The position numbers and the translations under genes are program-made. From contig NZ_JAQAGY010000017.1 of assembly GCF_027533645.1 (NCBI RefSeq), positions 103,686 through 167,685 on the forward strand: DNA of 64,000 nt. The letters run 5' to 3'. Positions 26,967 through 36,266 of this stretch are shown here, piece by piece. This DNA comes from Paenibacillus caseinilyticus. GTDB lineage: Bacteria; Bacillota; Bacilli; Paenibacillales; NBRC-103111. The stretch's first letter is position 1. Every line of letters begins with the position of its first letter. Under the pieces are notes generated by a model. The model saw only the letters and a list, made by a program, of their open reading frames with translations. It was not told the origin of the DNA and searched no databases.

Positions 26967-27935
26967 GTGAAGAAGAGTAAGGAATGGGGAACCGGTACGG
27001 GAGAGAACGCCGCGCCGGCCTGTCTATATACGTATGCCTGCCACGAAGATGAGCGGGAGCTGTGCCTGCTGGAGCTGCGGACTCTGCTGGGCTGCGAGCC
27101 GGAGGACGGCTGGCTGCGCTCGGGGCGGGTCGTCGATCCGGGACGCAGCCCGTTCGTGAAACAGCGGCTCGACGTACTCTTCGAGGAGGCGAGCCTGCCC
27201 GCGCTGCTTGAACGTCTCCCGGAGCTGGACCTCGCCGGGGAGACGTTCAAGGCCGTCTACGTCGAGGCGGGGCTCCGCGCCGACTACGACGGGCAGCGTG
27301 CGCTGGAGCGCCAAGCCGGCGCACGCATCCGCGGCCGCGCGGAGATGCGCACGCCGCAGCGGGTGCTCGGCCTCGCCTGCGCGGACGGCCGCTGGCTGCT
27401 CGGCGACCTGCGCCGCGGCGAAGCCCACTGGCTGCGGCATGTGCAGAAGCCGCAGAATTACTCCACCGCCCTCAGCACCCGGGTCGCCCGGGCGGTGGTG
27501 AACCTCGCCGTGCCGGAGGGGGCCGGCCGGCGGCTGATCGACCCGTGCTGCGGCATGGGCACGGTGCTGGTCGAAGCGCTGTCGATGGGGATCGACAGCG
27601 AGGGCTGCGACATCAACCCGCTGGCGGTGCGCGGCGCGCGGGTGAACCTGCGCCACTTCGGCTGGCCGGAGTCGGCGGTACGGCTGGCAGACATGACGGA
27701 ACTGCCCGGGGCGTATGACGCCGCGGTGCTCGACCTGCCGTACAACCTGTGCTCGAAGCTGTCGGCCGAGGAGCAGGCGGGGCTGCTGGCCGGTGCCCGG
27801 AGGCTGGCTGAGCGGGCCGTCATCGTGGCTACGGAGGAGATCGCAGGGGAGATCGCCGCCGCCGGATTCCGTATCGCCGGGCATGCCGTACTCCGTAAGG
27901 GGGCATTCCGCAGACAAATCTATCTTTGTGTGTAG
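26967..27935 (+). CDS. SAM-dependent RNA methyltransferase, TRM11/UPF0020-like
   Basis: 322 aa. The C-terminal Rossmann domain shows the SAM-binding DPCCGMGTVLVEAL, the acidic loop EGCDINPLAVRGARVN and the catalytic DLPYNL motif (D/N-P-P/L-Y family, N2-guanosine or N6-adenosine methylation). The N-terminal half has a divergent THUMP-like/ferredoxin-like substrate domain. Most likely it methylates a guanosine in tRNA. GTG 26967 has AAGGGGAG at the right distance; ATG 26961 is only 1 bp from it. The exact target base cannot be told. Confidence 0.82.
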   Translation: MKKSKEWGTGTGENAAPACLYTYACHEDERELCLLELRTLLGCEPEDGWLRSGRVVDPGRSPFVKQRLDVLFEEASLPALLERLPELDLAGETFKAVYVEAGLRADYDGQRALERQAGARIRGRAEMRTPQRVLGLACADGRWLLGDLRRGEAHWLRHVQKPQNYSTALSTRVARAVVNLAVPEGAGRRLIDPCCGMGTVLVEALSMGIDSEGCDINPLAVRGARVNLRHFGWPESAVRLADMTELPGAYDAAVLDLPYNLCSKLSAEEQAGLLAGARRLAERAVIVATEEIAGEIAAAGFRIAGHAVLRKGAFRRQIYLCV

Positions 27936-28018
27936 GATAGGGGTGCACTTCGTATGATCCGGGGTAAAAACGGATATAACTTCCAAGTATTCGTCACGGA
28001 TGAAGGAGGAGTACCCTC

Positions 28019-28477
28019 ATGAACGGATTCTGGCATGATCTTCGGCATCACCCGACGCTGCTCGGCTCGTTCCTGCTCGGTATCGGAGCGGTCGGCATGC
28101 TCGACGGGATCGTCTTCCACCAGCTGCTGCAGTGGCACAGCGTCTATATGCATACGGACCGGGAGCACCAGATTATCAGCGACGGGCTGTTCCACTTGGC
28201 GGTGACGGCGGTCATCATCTGGGGAGCCGTCGTTCTGTGGAACAGCGACCCCACGGAGGAGCCCGGCCGCAAGCGGTTATTCGCCTCGGGGCTGTTCAGC
28301 GGGGCCGGGCTGTTCAACTTCGTGGAGGGCATCGTCAACCACCATCTGCTGCAGATTCACCATGTCCGGCCGGGGGCCTTGCAGACAGTCTACGATCTCG
28401 GCTACGATGCCTCCGGGATCGCCATGCTGTTCATCGGTCTGGCGCTGTACCGCAGCTCGCGGCAGCAGGCCAGATAG
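28019..28477 (+). CDS. DUF2243 membrane protein
   Basis: 152 aa, AAGGAGGAG upstream. Four predicted membrane helices with conserved histidines (GMLDGIVFHQLLQWH, LFHLAVTAVI, FNFVEGIVNHHLLQIHHV), the hallmark of DUF2243. The histidine pairs inside membrane segments suggest metal or haem binding, but no function is established. It stands alone, with its own terminator after it. Confidence 0.88.
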   Translation: MNGFWHDLRHHPTLLGSFLLGIGAVGMLDGIVFHQLLQWHSVYMHTDREHQIISDGLFHLAVTAVIIWGAVVLWNSDPTEEPGRKRLFASGLFSGAGLFNFVEGIVNHHLLQIHHVRPGALQTVYDLGYDASGIAMLFIGLALYRSSRQQAR

Positions 28478-28510
28478 GAACGAGAGCGCTGTCCGGCTCG
28501 TCCCCATGCA

Positions 28511-28550
28511 CCACCCTGCTCCTTCAGAAGAAGAGGCAGGGTGGATTTTT
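28511..28550 (+). terminator. intrinsic terminator after the DUF2243 gene
   Basis: Perfect 9-bp stem CCACCCTGC / GCAGGGTGG followed by ATTTTTG. Confidence 0.88.
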
Positions 28551-28904
28551 GTGCATAGATAAGAATGTATTTCCCGCCAGGGCCGAGCGCATGGTCAGCT
28601 GCAAGTCAGCCGGCCTCCCCCCAGGGGGGAGGGGGGGGACGCTGCTGCCTGCCTGCGCCCACCAGCAGATTCCGCTCCGCTGTTCACCTCGCTTCCCCCA
28701 GCCAGCCTTTCCCGGCCCCCCCCCTCCCCGAGCACGCCACCCCGGCCTCCCCCCACTTCGCCTTAGTCAACCTCCCCGCTCTTACGGGTCCACATTCCAG
28801 GCCTTTGCCTCTACTCCTAATGCCTTCCTAAGCCCCACGTTTCCCGCTCTATGGCTAATCATCCTACATTTATGGGAATATTCGTTAGGAAACCAGGGAG
28901 GAAT
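28551..28904. other. non-coding, C-rich intergenic stretch
   Basis: About 350 bp without a credible gene. The top strand is strikingly C-rich with runs of 6-8 C or G. It includes the inverted repeat CCTCCCCCC / GGGGGGAGG (28614-28632, one-base loop). An open frame through it has no ribosome binding site and a low-complexity Pro/Ala/Ser product. Confidence 0.6.
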
Positions 28905-28960
28905 TTGACGAAAGCTGTCGAAATAAAACACATTACGTCTGATCCTTCGGAGGGACCTCC

Positions 28961-31900
28961 TTGATTCTCCAAGTCATGATTGAAGATCTTGTGCTGATTA
29001 TCGGCCTGTTACTTATAACCATGTTCCTGTTCCGCCGACCGCCCTTCAAGATGACGGTGCGCCAGCGCGTCTGCGTGGGGCTGCTTCAAGGCGCCTTCGG
29101 CATTCTATTCATCTACTTCGGTTACCCGGTCACCGAGCACGCCGTGCTGGACTTCCGGCAGCTGACTGTCATGATAGCCGCCCACTTCGGAGGCTTTACC
29201 GGAGCGGCCGCTGCGGGTCTCCTGCTGGGGGGCTTCCGCCTGCTGCACGCCGGCCCCAATCCGGTATCGCTTCTGGATTCCTTATGGACGGTGCTGGCTG
29301 CAGCCGGAGCGGGGGGCCTGGCCTATTACATACAAGGTTGCCTGCGGCGGTGGGCCGGTATGACCCTGTTCTATTTGGCAGCGACGACAGGCACACTGCT
29401 CTGCGTGCTGCCGCCTGAGCAATACGTCATCCTTCCTTACTATCATGCGCTGCTGTTGGCTGGTTCCTTCCTCTGCGCATGGGTCTACGCGGTGATTCAG
29501 CGCAGTGTTCTGCGAATGAATGTCAACCGGACGATCGCCGCACTGATGGAGGAGTTCGAGAGCTTCGACAACCACAGCATCTATGAAAGGACGCTTCACG
29601 AGGTCATCGATCTGCTGCAGTGCGACAGCGGCAGCCTGATTACAGTCGACGGGGGCAGTTACAAAGTCATCACCCTGCGCGAGGATGGCCGGCTGTCCGA
29701 GACGGTTTACAGCGTCACGGAGATCGACGCCCAGTCGGTGGAGATCGTGCGGTGCGGGGAGCCGCTGCTCTTCCCGGATTGGAATGTGCGCCGGCCGGCT
29801 GGCCGGCTGGATCAGCAGATTTACGAGAAGGGCGTCCGCTCCTCCCTGCATGTGCCCGTATTCTATCAGGGTCAGGTGATTGCGGTGCTGAATGCCGGCT
29901 CGAAGCGGGCGGGGTATTTCTCCAAGAAGCATCTTCGGCAGATCGTACAGACGACGCCGATCCTCTCGTTCGGGCTGTCGCACGTCAACGCGGAGAATAT
30001 GTACCGGGCGGTGTCCGAATCCGCCCCGGACGGCATTATTCTGGCGGACGGGCAGAAGAAAATTCTCGCCTGGAATCAGGGGGCCGAGCGCATCTTCGGC
30101 TATACGGCGGAGGAGGCGCTCGGACAGCCGATCGAGCGGATCATCCCGGCGGGATATCGGGAAGAACTCGCAGGAGATGCATCGGCGCCCGGTGCGCCCG
30201 GTCTGGGGGATCTCTTCGGAAGCTATACGCTGGAAGTGGAGGGGCTGCACAAAGAAGGGCATCCGGTTCCTGTGGAAGTGTCCTTCAACCGCTGGCAGAC
30301 GGGGGCCTTGTCCTTCTACAGCAGCATTGTCCGTGACATTACCCGGCGTAAGAAGGACGAGGCGGACATGCTTGCTTCGGAGACCCGCTTTCGGGCACTG
30401 TTCGAGAATGCGAGCGACATGATCTTCCTGGGGGAGTTTCAGGAGTCCGTCGGACTTATTCTCGAGGCCAACGATGTGGCGTGCCGCAAGCTGGGTTATA
30501 CCAAGGAAGAATTCCGCGGGATGACCGGTGCGGAGCTCGGGGCCGGCGACGAACTGTTCCGGACGGAATACGGCAGGATCATCCAGCTGCTGAAAGAAGA
30601 AGGAGCGGCCACGTTCGACTGGCGGCTGAAGACGAAGACCGGGGAGTATCTGCTGTGCGAGTGCAGCACAAAGATCATTGAACTTGGCGGCCGGCGGGCC
30701 TCTCTCAATATGCTGCGGGATATCTCCGAGCGCAAGCGGGCCGAGGAGGAGCTCCGCAGCAGCGAATCCCGGTACCGCCGTCTGGTAGAGCTTTCCCCCG
30801 AGCTCATCGCGGTTCATACGGAGGGCAAAGTGGTATTCATCAACCAATCCGGAGCCCGGATGTTGGGAGCAGCTTCGCCTGACGAGCTTATCGGCAGAGA
30901 GATCATGGACTTTGTTCATCCCGATTATCACGAGCTCGTAAGGAATCGGGCACGCCAGATGTATGTTCACGGCCAGCCGGTGGATGTGGTGGAGGAGAAG
31001 CTGATCGGTATCGACGGCCGGGTGATCGACGTCCTCATGCGAGGGACGGATATCCGCTATAAGGGCAAGCCTTCGGCTATGGCGATGGCGCTCGATCTGA
31101 CGGAGCGGCGGCGGGCGGAGCTGTCGCTGAGGGAGACGGAGGACCGGTTCCGCAAGCTGGTCCAGCTCTCGCCGGACGCCGTCTGCGTATACCAGGAAGG
31201 GCGGATTGTATTCGCCAATGACCGGGCGGTCGCGATCTTCGGTCTGAGCGACCCGGAAGAGGTGATCGGGAGCCCGACGGAGCGCTTTCTTCATCCGAAG
31301 CATTATGACAACGAATTGATCTTGGCTAAGACGCTGTACAACAGTGACGACACGAACCGAACCCTGCCTAATCTGGAGCTGGTCTATATTACGGCCCAAG
31401 GCACCGAAGTGCTCGTGGAGGTGTCCCTCACTTCCATCCGGGATGGCGGCAAGCCGGCCATATTCACCTCGTTCCGGGATATCTCCGAACGCAAGGCAGC
31501 CGAGCAGAAGCTCCAGGAGACGAACCGCAAGCTTCAGGAGGCGAACCGGAAGCTGCAGCATCTGTCCACCCGCGACGGACTAACGGGTATCGCGAACCGC
31601 CGGAGCTTCGATGAGGCGTACGAGCAGGCGTGGCTGCAGGGGATCCGGGAGTCTGCGCCGCTGTCGGTGATCCTCTGCGACATCGATTTCTTCAAATCGT
31701 ACAACGACACCTACGGGCATCAGGGCGGCGACGCTTGTCTGAGGGCGGCGGCGGGTATCTTCGAATTCGTGCTGGAGGGCAGCGGGCATACCGCAGCCCG
31801 TTACGGAGGGGAAGAGTTCGTCATTCTCCTGCCGGGGACCGGAGCGGAAGGGGCGCGGAGTATCGCGGAGGCCGTACGAGCTGCGGTAGAGCAGGCAGGC

Positions 31901-32080
31901 ATCCCGCACCGGGCGTCCAAGGCCGGAGACTGCGTCACGCTCAGCGCGGGGGTTGCGACGGTGATTCCCCATCCGCTGATGGCGCCGGGAGAGCTCATCG
32001 GCCAGGCGGACAAGGCGCTGTACAGGGCGAAGCTTGCGGGACGCAACCGTGTCGCAGCTTACGCGGATACAGCGGAGTAG
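28961..32080 (+). CDS. membrane diguanylate cyclase: 5TMR-LYT, GAF, four PAS, GGDEF
   Basis: 1039 aa, TTG start with CGGAGGGA 6 bp upstream. Residues about 1-185 form five to six helices of the 5TMR-LYT sensor type. Then a GAF domain (about 190-345), four PAS domains (about 350-465, 470-590, 595-715, 720-850), a short coiled coil (KLQETNRKLQEANRKL) and GGDEF (about 870-1035) with active site ARYGGEEF at 949-953. It should make cyclic di-GMP. The RxxD inhibitory site expected five residues before GGEEF is absent (GSGH instead), so product inhibition is unlikely. No EAL or HD-GYP partner is in the window. Confidence 0.92.
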   Translation: MILQVMIEDLVLIIGLLLITMFLFRRPPFKMTVRQRVCVGLLQGAFGILFIYFGYPVTEHAVLDFRQLTVMIAAHFGGFTGAAAAGLLLGGFRLLHAGPNPVSLLDSLWTVLAAAGAGGLAYYIQGCLRRWAGMTLFYLAATTGTLLCVLPPEQYVILPYYHALLLAGSFLCAWVYAVIQRSVLRMNVNRTIAALMEEFESFDNHSIYERTLHEVIDLLQCDSGSLITVDGGSYKVITLREDGRLSETVYSVTEIDAQSVEIVRCGEPLLFPDWNVRRPAGRLDQQIYEKGVRSSLHVPVFYQGQVIAVLNAGSKRAGYFSKKHLRQIVQTTPILSFGLSHVNAENMYRAVSESAPDGIILADGQKKILAWNQGAERIFGYTAEEALGQPIERIIPAGYREELAGDASAPGAPGLGDLFGSYTLEVEGLHKEGHPVPVEVSFNRWQTGALSFYSSIVRDITRRKKDEADMLASETRFRALFENASDMIFLGEFQESVGLILEANDVACRKLGYTKEEFRGMTGAELGAGDELFRTEYGRIIQLLKEEGAATFDWRLKTKTGEYLLCECSTKIIELGGRRASLNMLRDISERKRAEEELRSSESRYRRLVELSPELIAVHTEGKVVFINQSGARMLGAASPDELIGREIMDFVHPDYHELVRNRARQMYVHGQPVDVVEEKLIGIDGRVIDVLMRGTDIRYKGKPSAMAMALDLTERRRAELSLRETEDRFRKLVQLSPDAVCVYQEGRIVFANDRAVAIFGLSDPEEVIGSPTERFLHPKHYDNELILAKTLYNSDDTNRTLPNLELVYITAQGTEVLVEVSLTSIRDGGKPAIFTSFRDISERKAAEQKLQETNRKLQEANRKLQHLSTRDGLTGIANRRSFDEAYEQAWLQGIRESAPLSVILCDIDFFKSYNDTYGHQGGDACLRAAAGIFEFVLEGSGHTAARYGGEEFVILLPGTGAEGARSIAEAVRAAVEQAGIPHRASKAGDCVTLSAGVATVIPHPLMAPGELIGQADKALYRAKLAGRNRVAAYADTAE

Positions 32081-32170
32081 TTGAGGTGGTCGGCGCGGTG
32101 AATCCGGCAGCCACCGGAGTGCGGGCCCGCTCGCAGCAGCAGGTGAAGGAGCAGTACGACAGCCACAGGA

Positions 32171-32200
32171 GGGCACCGGCCATGAGCCGGTGTCCTTCTA
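32171..32200 (+). terminator. terminator-like hairpin after the diguanylate cyclase
   Basis: 10-bp stem GGGCACCGGC / GCCGGTGTCC with one G-T pair, loop CATGA, then TTCTA. It lies 90 bp past the stop. The rest of 32081-32369 holds nothing I recognise. Confidence 0.6.
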
Positions 32201-32369
32201 CGCGTGAGAAGGGCGTCGGGTTGACCGCTCGTGCCCGAGCTTCGCCGCAGCGTGCCCTTTTATGAATCGGGCTTCGTCTGTTACGATAGGAGCATGGACA
32301 GCAAACAGGAACGGACCATTGTTGTGGATGGCAGAGGATGAGCGCAGGCGTGGCAGGAAGAAGGGGGCG

Positions 32370-33188
32370 ATGGCGGTGCTGCAGTACTTCAGGAACGTAT
32401 ATGCATCATGGATCGATTATCCGCTGCGCGAGGGCCGGCGGCTTGGTGGGCGCTACGATATCGAGCGTTTTCTCGGTATGGGGAGCTACGGGCTGACGTA
32501 CTTGTGCCGGGATACGGAGGCATCCGGTGCGGAAGTCGTCGTGAAGCAGGCGAAGCCCAGCAAGCGGGAGCTCGGCCGGCGGCTGCTGCGGCGCGAGTAC
32601 GAGATGCTGGAGCGGCTGCGCCACCCCCGGATTCCGGCGGCCTACGGCTTGTTCGAGGACAGAAGGTGTCTCTGTCTCGTGACGGAATATATCGCCGGGG
32701 AGACGGTGGAGGATCTGATCTTCCGGGAGGAGCGCAGGTTCACGGAGGAGGTGTCCCTGCGGTTCGTGCGGGAACTTCTCGAGATTGTGGCGTTCGTCCA
32801 CAGCCAGGAGTATGTGCATCTGGATGTCCGTATACCGAATGTCATGATGCGCGGCGGCGAGCTCCATCTCATTGACTTCGGCCTTGCCCGCCGCATCGGC
32901 GATACGGAAGGGCTGGAACCGTTCGCGGACGAGGAGACGCGGCGGCGGCGCACCCCGGCAGCTAAGAGCGACTTGTACGCGGCAGGCCACTTCTTGCTCT
33001 TCCTGCTCTACTCCGCTTACCGGGGGGACGAGAACAGCCCGGAAGCCGGCTGGGAGGAGGAGCTGACGCTGTCGGAAGGCACGCGGACGCTGATAAGGCG
33101 GCTCCTGCAGGAGGAGCCGCCTTATCAAGATGCCGCAAGCTGTATGGCTGACTTGGACCGGGTGCTGTTGATGTTGAAGTCCGGATAG
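32370..33188 (+). CDS. Hanks-type serine/threonine protein kinase
   Basis: 272 aa, soluble, with no PASTA or membrane segment. Gly-rich loop LGMGSYGLTYL, ATP-binding K59 (EVVVKQAK), catalytic loop YVHLDVRIPNVMM (H150, D152, N157) and metal-binding D169 in LIDFGLA. The catalytic loop has Leu where most kinases have Arg (HLD, not HRD), which makes it a non-RD kinase that may not need activation-loop phosphorylation. The activation segment is unusually Arg-rich (EETRRRRTPAAKSD). ATG 32370 follows AAGAAGGGGG. Substrate unknown. Confidence 0.86.
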   Translation: MAVLQYFRNVYASWIDYPLREGRRLGGRYDIERFLGMGSYGLTYLCRDTEASGAEVVVKQAKPSKRELGRRLLRREYEMLERLRHPRIPAAYGLFEDRRCLCLVTEYIAGETVEDLIFREERRFTEEVSLRFVRELLEIVAFVHSQEYVHLDVRIPNVMMRGGELHLIDFGLARRIGDTEGLEPFADEETRRRRTPAAKSDLYAAGHFLLFLLYSAYRGDENSPEAGWEEELTLSEGTRTLIRRLLQEEPPYQDAASCMADLDRVLLMLKSG

Positions 33189-33211
33189 CGGGGCATCCCG
33201 CCTAGGGACGG

Positions 33212-33397
33212 TCAGCTGGAATAGCTGCTGCCGTGTCTGTTCTTATAGTAGCGCTGGCCGTGCCCAGAGCGATAATGGTCGGATGACGAACCGCGGCGCA
33301 TCGGACGCTGGTAGCGGTGGGAACTGCTGTAGCGGCGGTGGCTGTGTTTGGAACCGGTGACGGAGTGCAGGATTTTACGAAGCAGATGTTTCAGCAT
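33212..33397 (-). CDS. small basic His/Ser/Tyr/Arg-rich protein
   Basis: 61 aa from ATG 33397, with GGGGAGGG about 8 bp upstream. A short hydrophobic/basic start (MLKHLLRKILHSVTG) is followed by a low-complexity tail of repeated HSHRRYSSSHRYQR-like units. It has no Asp or Glu in the tail except one. It probably binds nucleic acid, membrane or metal, but no family is recognised. It is convergent with the protein kinase gene, 23 bp apart, and the Ser/Tyr-rich tail could be a phosphorylation substrate (speculation). Confidence 0.6.
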   Translation of the reverse strand: MLKHLLRKILHSVTGSKHSHRRYSSSHRYQRPMRRGSSSDHYRSGHGQRYYKNRHGSSYSS

Positions 33398-33510
33398 AAT
33401 CTTTGAATCCCTCCCCAATTGGTTTTGTGAGATACTTTACGCGGGAAGGGGACGCAGGTTTCGGATGGGGCGGGAGTATCCGCTGGGAAATGGAGGCGAC
33501 AGACCTGCGC

Positions 33511-33696
33511 TCACGAGGTGATGGGTCGCTCGAGAATCAGCTCATGCTTGGTGGGCTTGCCATGCCCGTTATAACTACTTTGAAAGATTTGAACGAGACG
33601 CCAGCCGTCACGGGCATAGGCTTCGAGTGTCTCCCGGTAAGTGGCTTCGGAGAAAAAGCCGCCGATGGTCACCTCGACAAACTTATATTCGTACAA
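33511..33696 (-). CDS. DUF4177 family small protein
   Basis: 61 aa, TTG start with AAGGAGG at a 7-bp spacing. The product MYEYKFVEVTIGGFFSE ... GWRLVQIFQ ... LILERPI is the compact beta-alpha fold of DUF4177, with the conserved DGWRLV segment. Function unknown; members are often encoded alone in Bacillota. Confidence 0.85.
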   Translation of the reverse strand: MYEYKFVEVTIGGFFSEATYRETLEAYARDGWRLVQIFQSSYNGHGKPTKHELILERPITS

Positions 33697-33779
33697 ACGT
33701 ATGCCTCCTTAGGTTCGATTAGGCAGAGTCTTCTATTTATCTTACTCCGCGTCTCTTGTGATAGAACAAAGCCGTGATG

Positions 33780-33821
33780 CAGCAAAGCCCCGACGTCCTC
33801 ATGGATGCCGGGGCTTTGCTG
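33780..33821 (-). terminator. 13-bp hairpin downstream of the S-layer protein gene
   Basis: Perfect stem CAGCAAAGCCCCG / CGGGGCTTTGCTG with a 16-nt loop, 16 bp after the minus-strand gene ends. No T-run follows in either direction, so efficiency is uncertain. Confidence 0.6.
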
Positions 33822-33836
33822 TAAAGCGCGGCTCGC

Positions 33837-36266
33837 TTACCAGCCCGGGTTCACGGGCGAATCCTGCAGCTGGGAACGCACCTGCAGGTATTTGTAGAAG
33901 GCGGTGGCTGCCTGGGCGCGGGTCATCTCGGACTTCGGCTGGAACTTGCCGTTCTCAAGCGTCATGATGCCGAGGCCGTTCACCAGCGCGACGGCGCCGG
34001 GCTGGGCCGCGGCTCCGCCTTCCAGGTCGGTGGCCTGAAGGACGAACAGTCCTTCGATCTGGGACAGCTTGCGGTAGCCCATGGCACGGACGAGCAGCTC
34101 GGCGAGATCGGCGCGGGTCAAGGCCGCTTCCGGCTTGAAGGCGCCGGCGGTCCGGTCGATCAGGCCGCGGTCTGCCGCATTCTCGACATAGGCGAAGTAC
34201 TGGGAATCCTTCGCCACGTCGGAGAAGGAGGCGGAGCGCTCGGCGTAGGCGCCTGCGGACATCGGCCTATAGCCGCCGTTTACCGCGGCAAGCAGCATCT
34301 TCACCATTTCGCCCCGGGTGATGAGTCCGTCCGGAAGCACTTGGCCGTCCTTCACCTCGAGTGCCCCGTAGTCGATCATGAGGTTCAGCGCCTCTTCAGC
34401 CCAGTGGCCGGAGATGTCTGCGGGGGGAGCAGCGAGCGGATTGACGATCCGGCCGTTCTCGCGGCTGCGCCACTGCCCGGTTTCTCCGTCGAGGAAGAGC
34501 TGCTGGTCTCTGGACTTGAACTTGGAGGCGACGCTGTACACGAGCCGGGTCTGGAGCTGTTCGCCCTTCTCCAGCTTGATCTCGCCGGAGGCAAGCATCG
34601 CGTTGTATTTCTCGAGCGGTATGCCGGACCCGGCATACCCGTTCGGGGAAGGCTTGCCCTTATAGTCAATGACGTACTGCAGCTTGATGTCGTACTGGCC
34701 GAGGAGAAGCTCCCTCGCTTGGTCCCCCGAGATGACTTTCGGCGCCTGGGCAGGATAGTCGATCGACGAGAGGTTGGAGTGGAACTCCTTCAGTTCGCCG
34801 CTCTTGCGGTCGAATCCGAGACTTACCGACTCGTATTCGGTCGGGATCCCGCCGACGATCCGCCGGAAGTTGAACGGGTAGTACGGCATGGAAGCGAGCT
34901 TCGCTTTCCATTCCGGGGACGCTTCTTCTTGTCCGTCCAGATACAGCTCATGGGCGTAGGCGGGCAGCAGCTTGCGCAGCTGCTCCTCGGCCTTGCTCTT
35001 CAGCTCGCTGTAGGCAAGACCGGTGTCCTTGCCGGAGTCTGCGGCGGCTATCGGGCGGAAGTCGCTTGTCGAATAGCTCAGGATCAGGCCGGTGGCGCTG
35101 TCGACCGAAGCATAGATGCCTGTGCCGCCCTGCTCCGGAGAGCCGCCGACCGACCAGCGCAGATCCCAAGCCGAGGTCGTCCGGTTCGTGCGGGGGTCGG
35201 TGTTCTCCCGGTAGGAGGCATCTTCAAGCTTCGCTTCCTTCGGAAGGGCGAACGCTTCGGTGATCTTCCCTGCCGCCTGCTCCTTCGTCAGCTTAAGCGG
35301 GGCGGAGGGAAGGCTCGCCAGCGGCTTGTCGCTGAGCGGCACCGGCTTCGCCGCAGCGGATGGTTTGCCGCCGGAGAGGGTAAGCGCCTCGCCTGACGAG
35401 GCATCGACCATCAGCGGCTCCAGCCCGTAAGAAGTGTAGAGCTGCTTGCCATCCCCCTCCGCTTGGTAAGGCGTAAGATAGCGCAGCTGCAGGTCGGCCT
35501 GTTTCTTGAGGGTCTCCGCCGCCTGCCCCTCAGGGATGAGGGTGCCGGCCGGCGCGAAGGTCAGCGCATCGTCCCACTGCTTCGAGTACGAGAGAATGCG
35601 TCCGTCGCCGTCCACCGTAATGCGCACTTCGTTCTGCAAGAAAGGAATACCGTTTATGCTGCGGACCCAGCGCAGTGGATACTCGGTCGCACCGCTGAGC
35701 GGCTTGCGCCAGTTTTTCTCGTCTTCCGCCGCATACGCCAGCTGTCCCTGTTCCTTGGGGTTCATCTTGGCAAGATAAGCTTCGGCGATCCCTTTGGCTT
35801 TCTCCAGGGAGACGGCAGGAGGGAAAGAGGGCTTGCGCTCGGGGTCGTTATCGTAAATCTGGTAAGAGAGCAGCTGTCCGTTATCGGCATCGACAGCTAC
35901 GGTAACTCCGCCGTAGTAGGTTTTGGCGTCCTGCCTTACGAAGGTCAGGCTCCAGGAACCGCGGGTGCTGCCGCTCGAAAGAGGCGCAATCTGGTAGTTC
36001 ACGCCCTGCAGCTTGTGGTCCGCGGGAATGGTGACATAGCTCTGCGCAAGCTCGATCGCGCGCTCCCGGGATACAGCGGTACCGGCTGGAGCTTCGGCCA
36101 AGGCGCCGTCCCCCGCTGCTTTGGACGCCGCGCCAGCAGGGAAGGCGGCTGCGGGTCCCGTCTCCGCCGCGACAACCGGTGTCATAGCCGAAACCGGTAC
36201 AGCGGAAGACAGCAGAATGGCTGTGGTAATGCCGGCGATACCCCATTGTTTCAGTGGCTTTTGCAT
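33837..36266 (-). CDS. secreted YcdB/YcdC-repeat protein with three S-layer homology domains
   Basis: 809 aa. Signal peptide (AVPVSA-MTPVVAA, about residue 27), a long region of PepSY-like YcdB/YcdC repeats (about 45-600; SRERAIELAQSYV, SLEKAKGIAEAYLAKM, LTKEQAAGKITEAFAL, ISGDQARELLLGQYD), and three SLH domains at the C-terminus (about 615-660, 690-740, 755-805; HWAEEALNLMIDYGALEV, FAYVENAADRGLIDR, AVALVNGLGIMTLENGKF). The SLH domains bind pyruvylated cell-wall polymer, so the protein is cell-surface anchored. PepSY-type repeats are often linked to protease inhibition or folding control; the role here is unknown. Confidence 0.9.
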   Translation of the reverse strand: MQKPLKQWGIAGITTAILLSSAVPVSAMTPVVAAETGPAAAFPAGAASKAAGDGALAEAPAGTAVSRERAIELAQSYVTIPADHKLQGVNYQIAPLSSGSTRGSWSLTFVRQDAKTYYGGVTVAVDADNGQLLSYQIYDNDPERKPSFPPAVSLEKAKGIAEAYLAKMNPKEQGQLAYAAEDEKNWRKPLSGATEYPLRWVRSINGIPFLQNEVRITVDGDGRILSYSKQWDDALTFAPAGTLIPEGQAAETLKKQADLQLRYLTPYQAEGDGKQLYTSYGLEPLMVDASSGEALTLSGGKPSAAAKPVPLSDKPLASLPSAPLKLTKEQAAGKITEAFALPKEAKLEDASYRENTDPRTNRTTSAWDLRWSVGGSPEQGGTGIYASVDSATGLILSYSTSDFRPIAAADSGKDTGLAYSELKSKAEEQLRKLLPAYAHELYLDGQEEASPEWKAKLASMPYYPFNFRRIVGGIPTEYESVSLGFDRKSGELKEFHSNLSSIDYPAQAPKVISGDQARELLLGQYDIKLQYVIDYKGKPSPNGYAGSGIPLEKYNAMLASGEIKLEKGEQLQTRLVYSVASKFKSRDQQLFLDGETGQWRSRENGRIVNPLAAPPADISGHWAEEALNLMIDYGALEVKDGQVLPDGLITRGEMVKMLLAAVNGGYRPMSAGAYAERSASFSDVAKDSQYFAYVENAADRGLIDRTAGAFKPEAALTRADLAELLVRAMGYRKLSQIEGLFVLQATDLEGGAAAQPGAVALVNGLGIMTLENGKFQPKSEMTRAQAATAFYKYLQVRSQLQDSPVNPGW

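Noticed and set aside
28905..28933. TTGACG as -35 box of the diguanylate cyclase gene
   Set aside because: No acceptable -10 hexamer at 16-18 bp (ACACAT at 17 bp).
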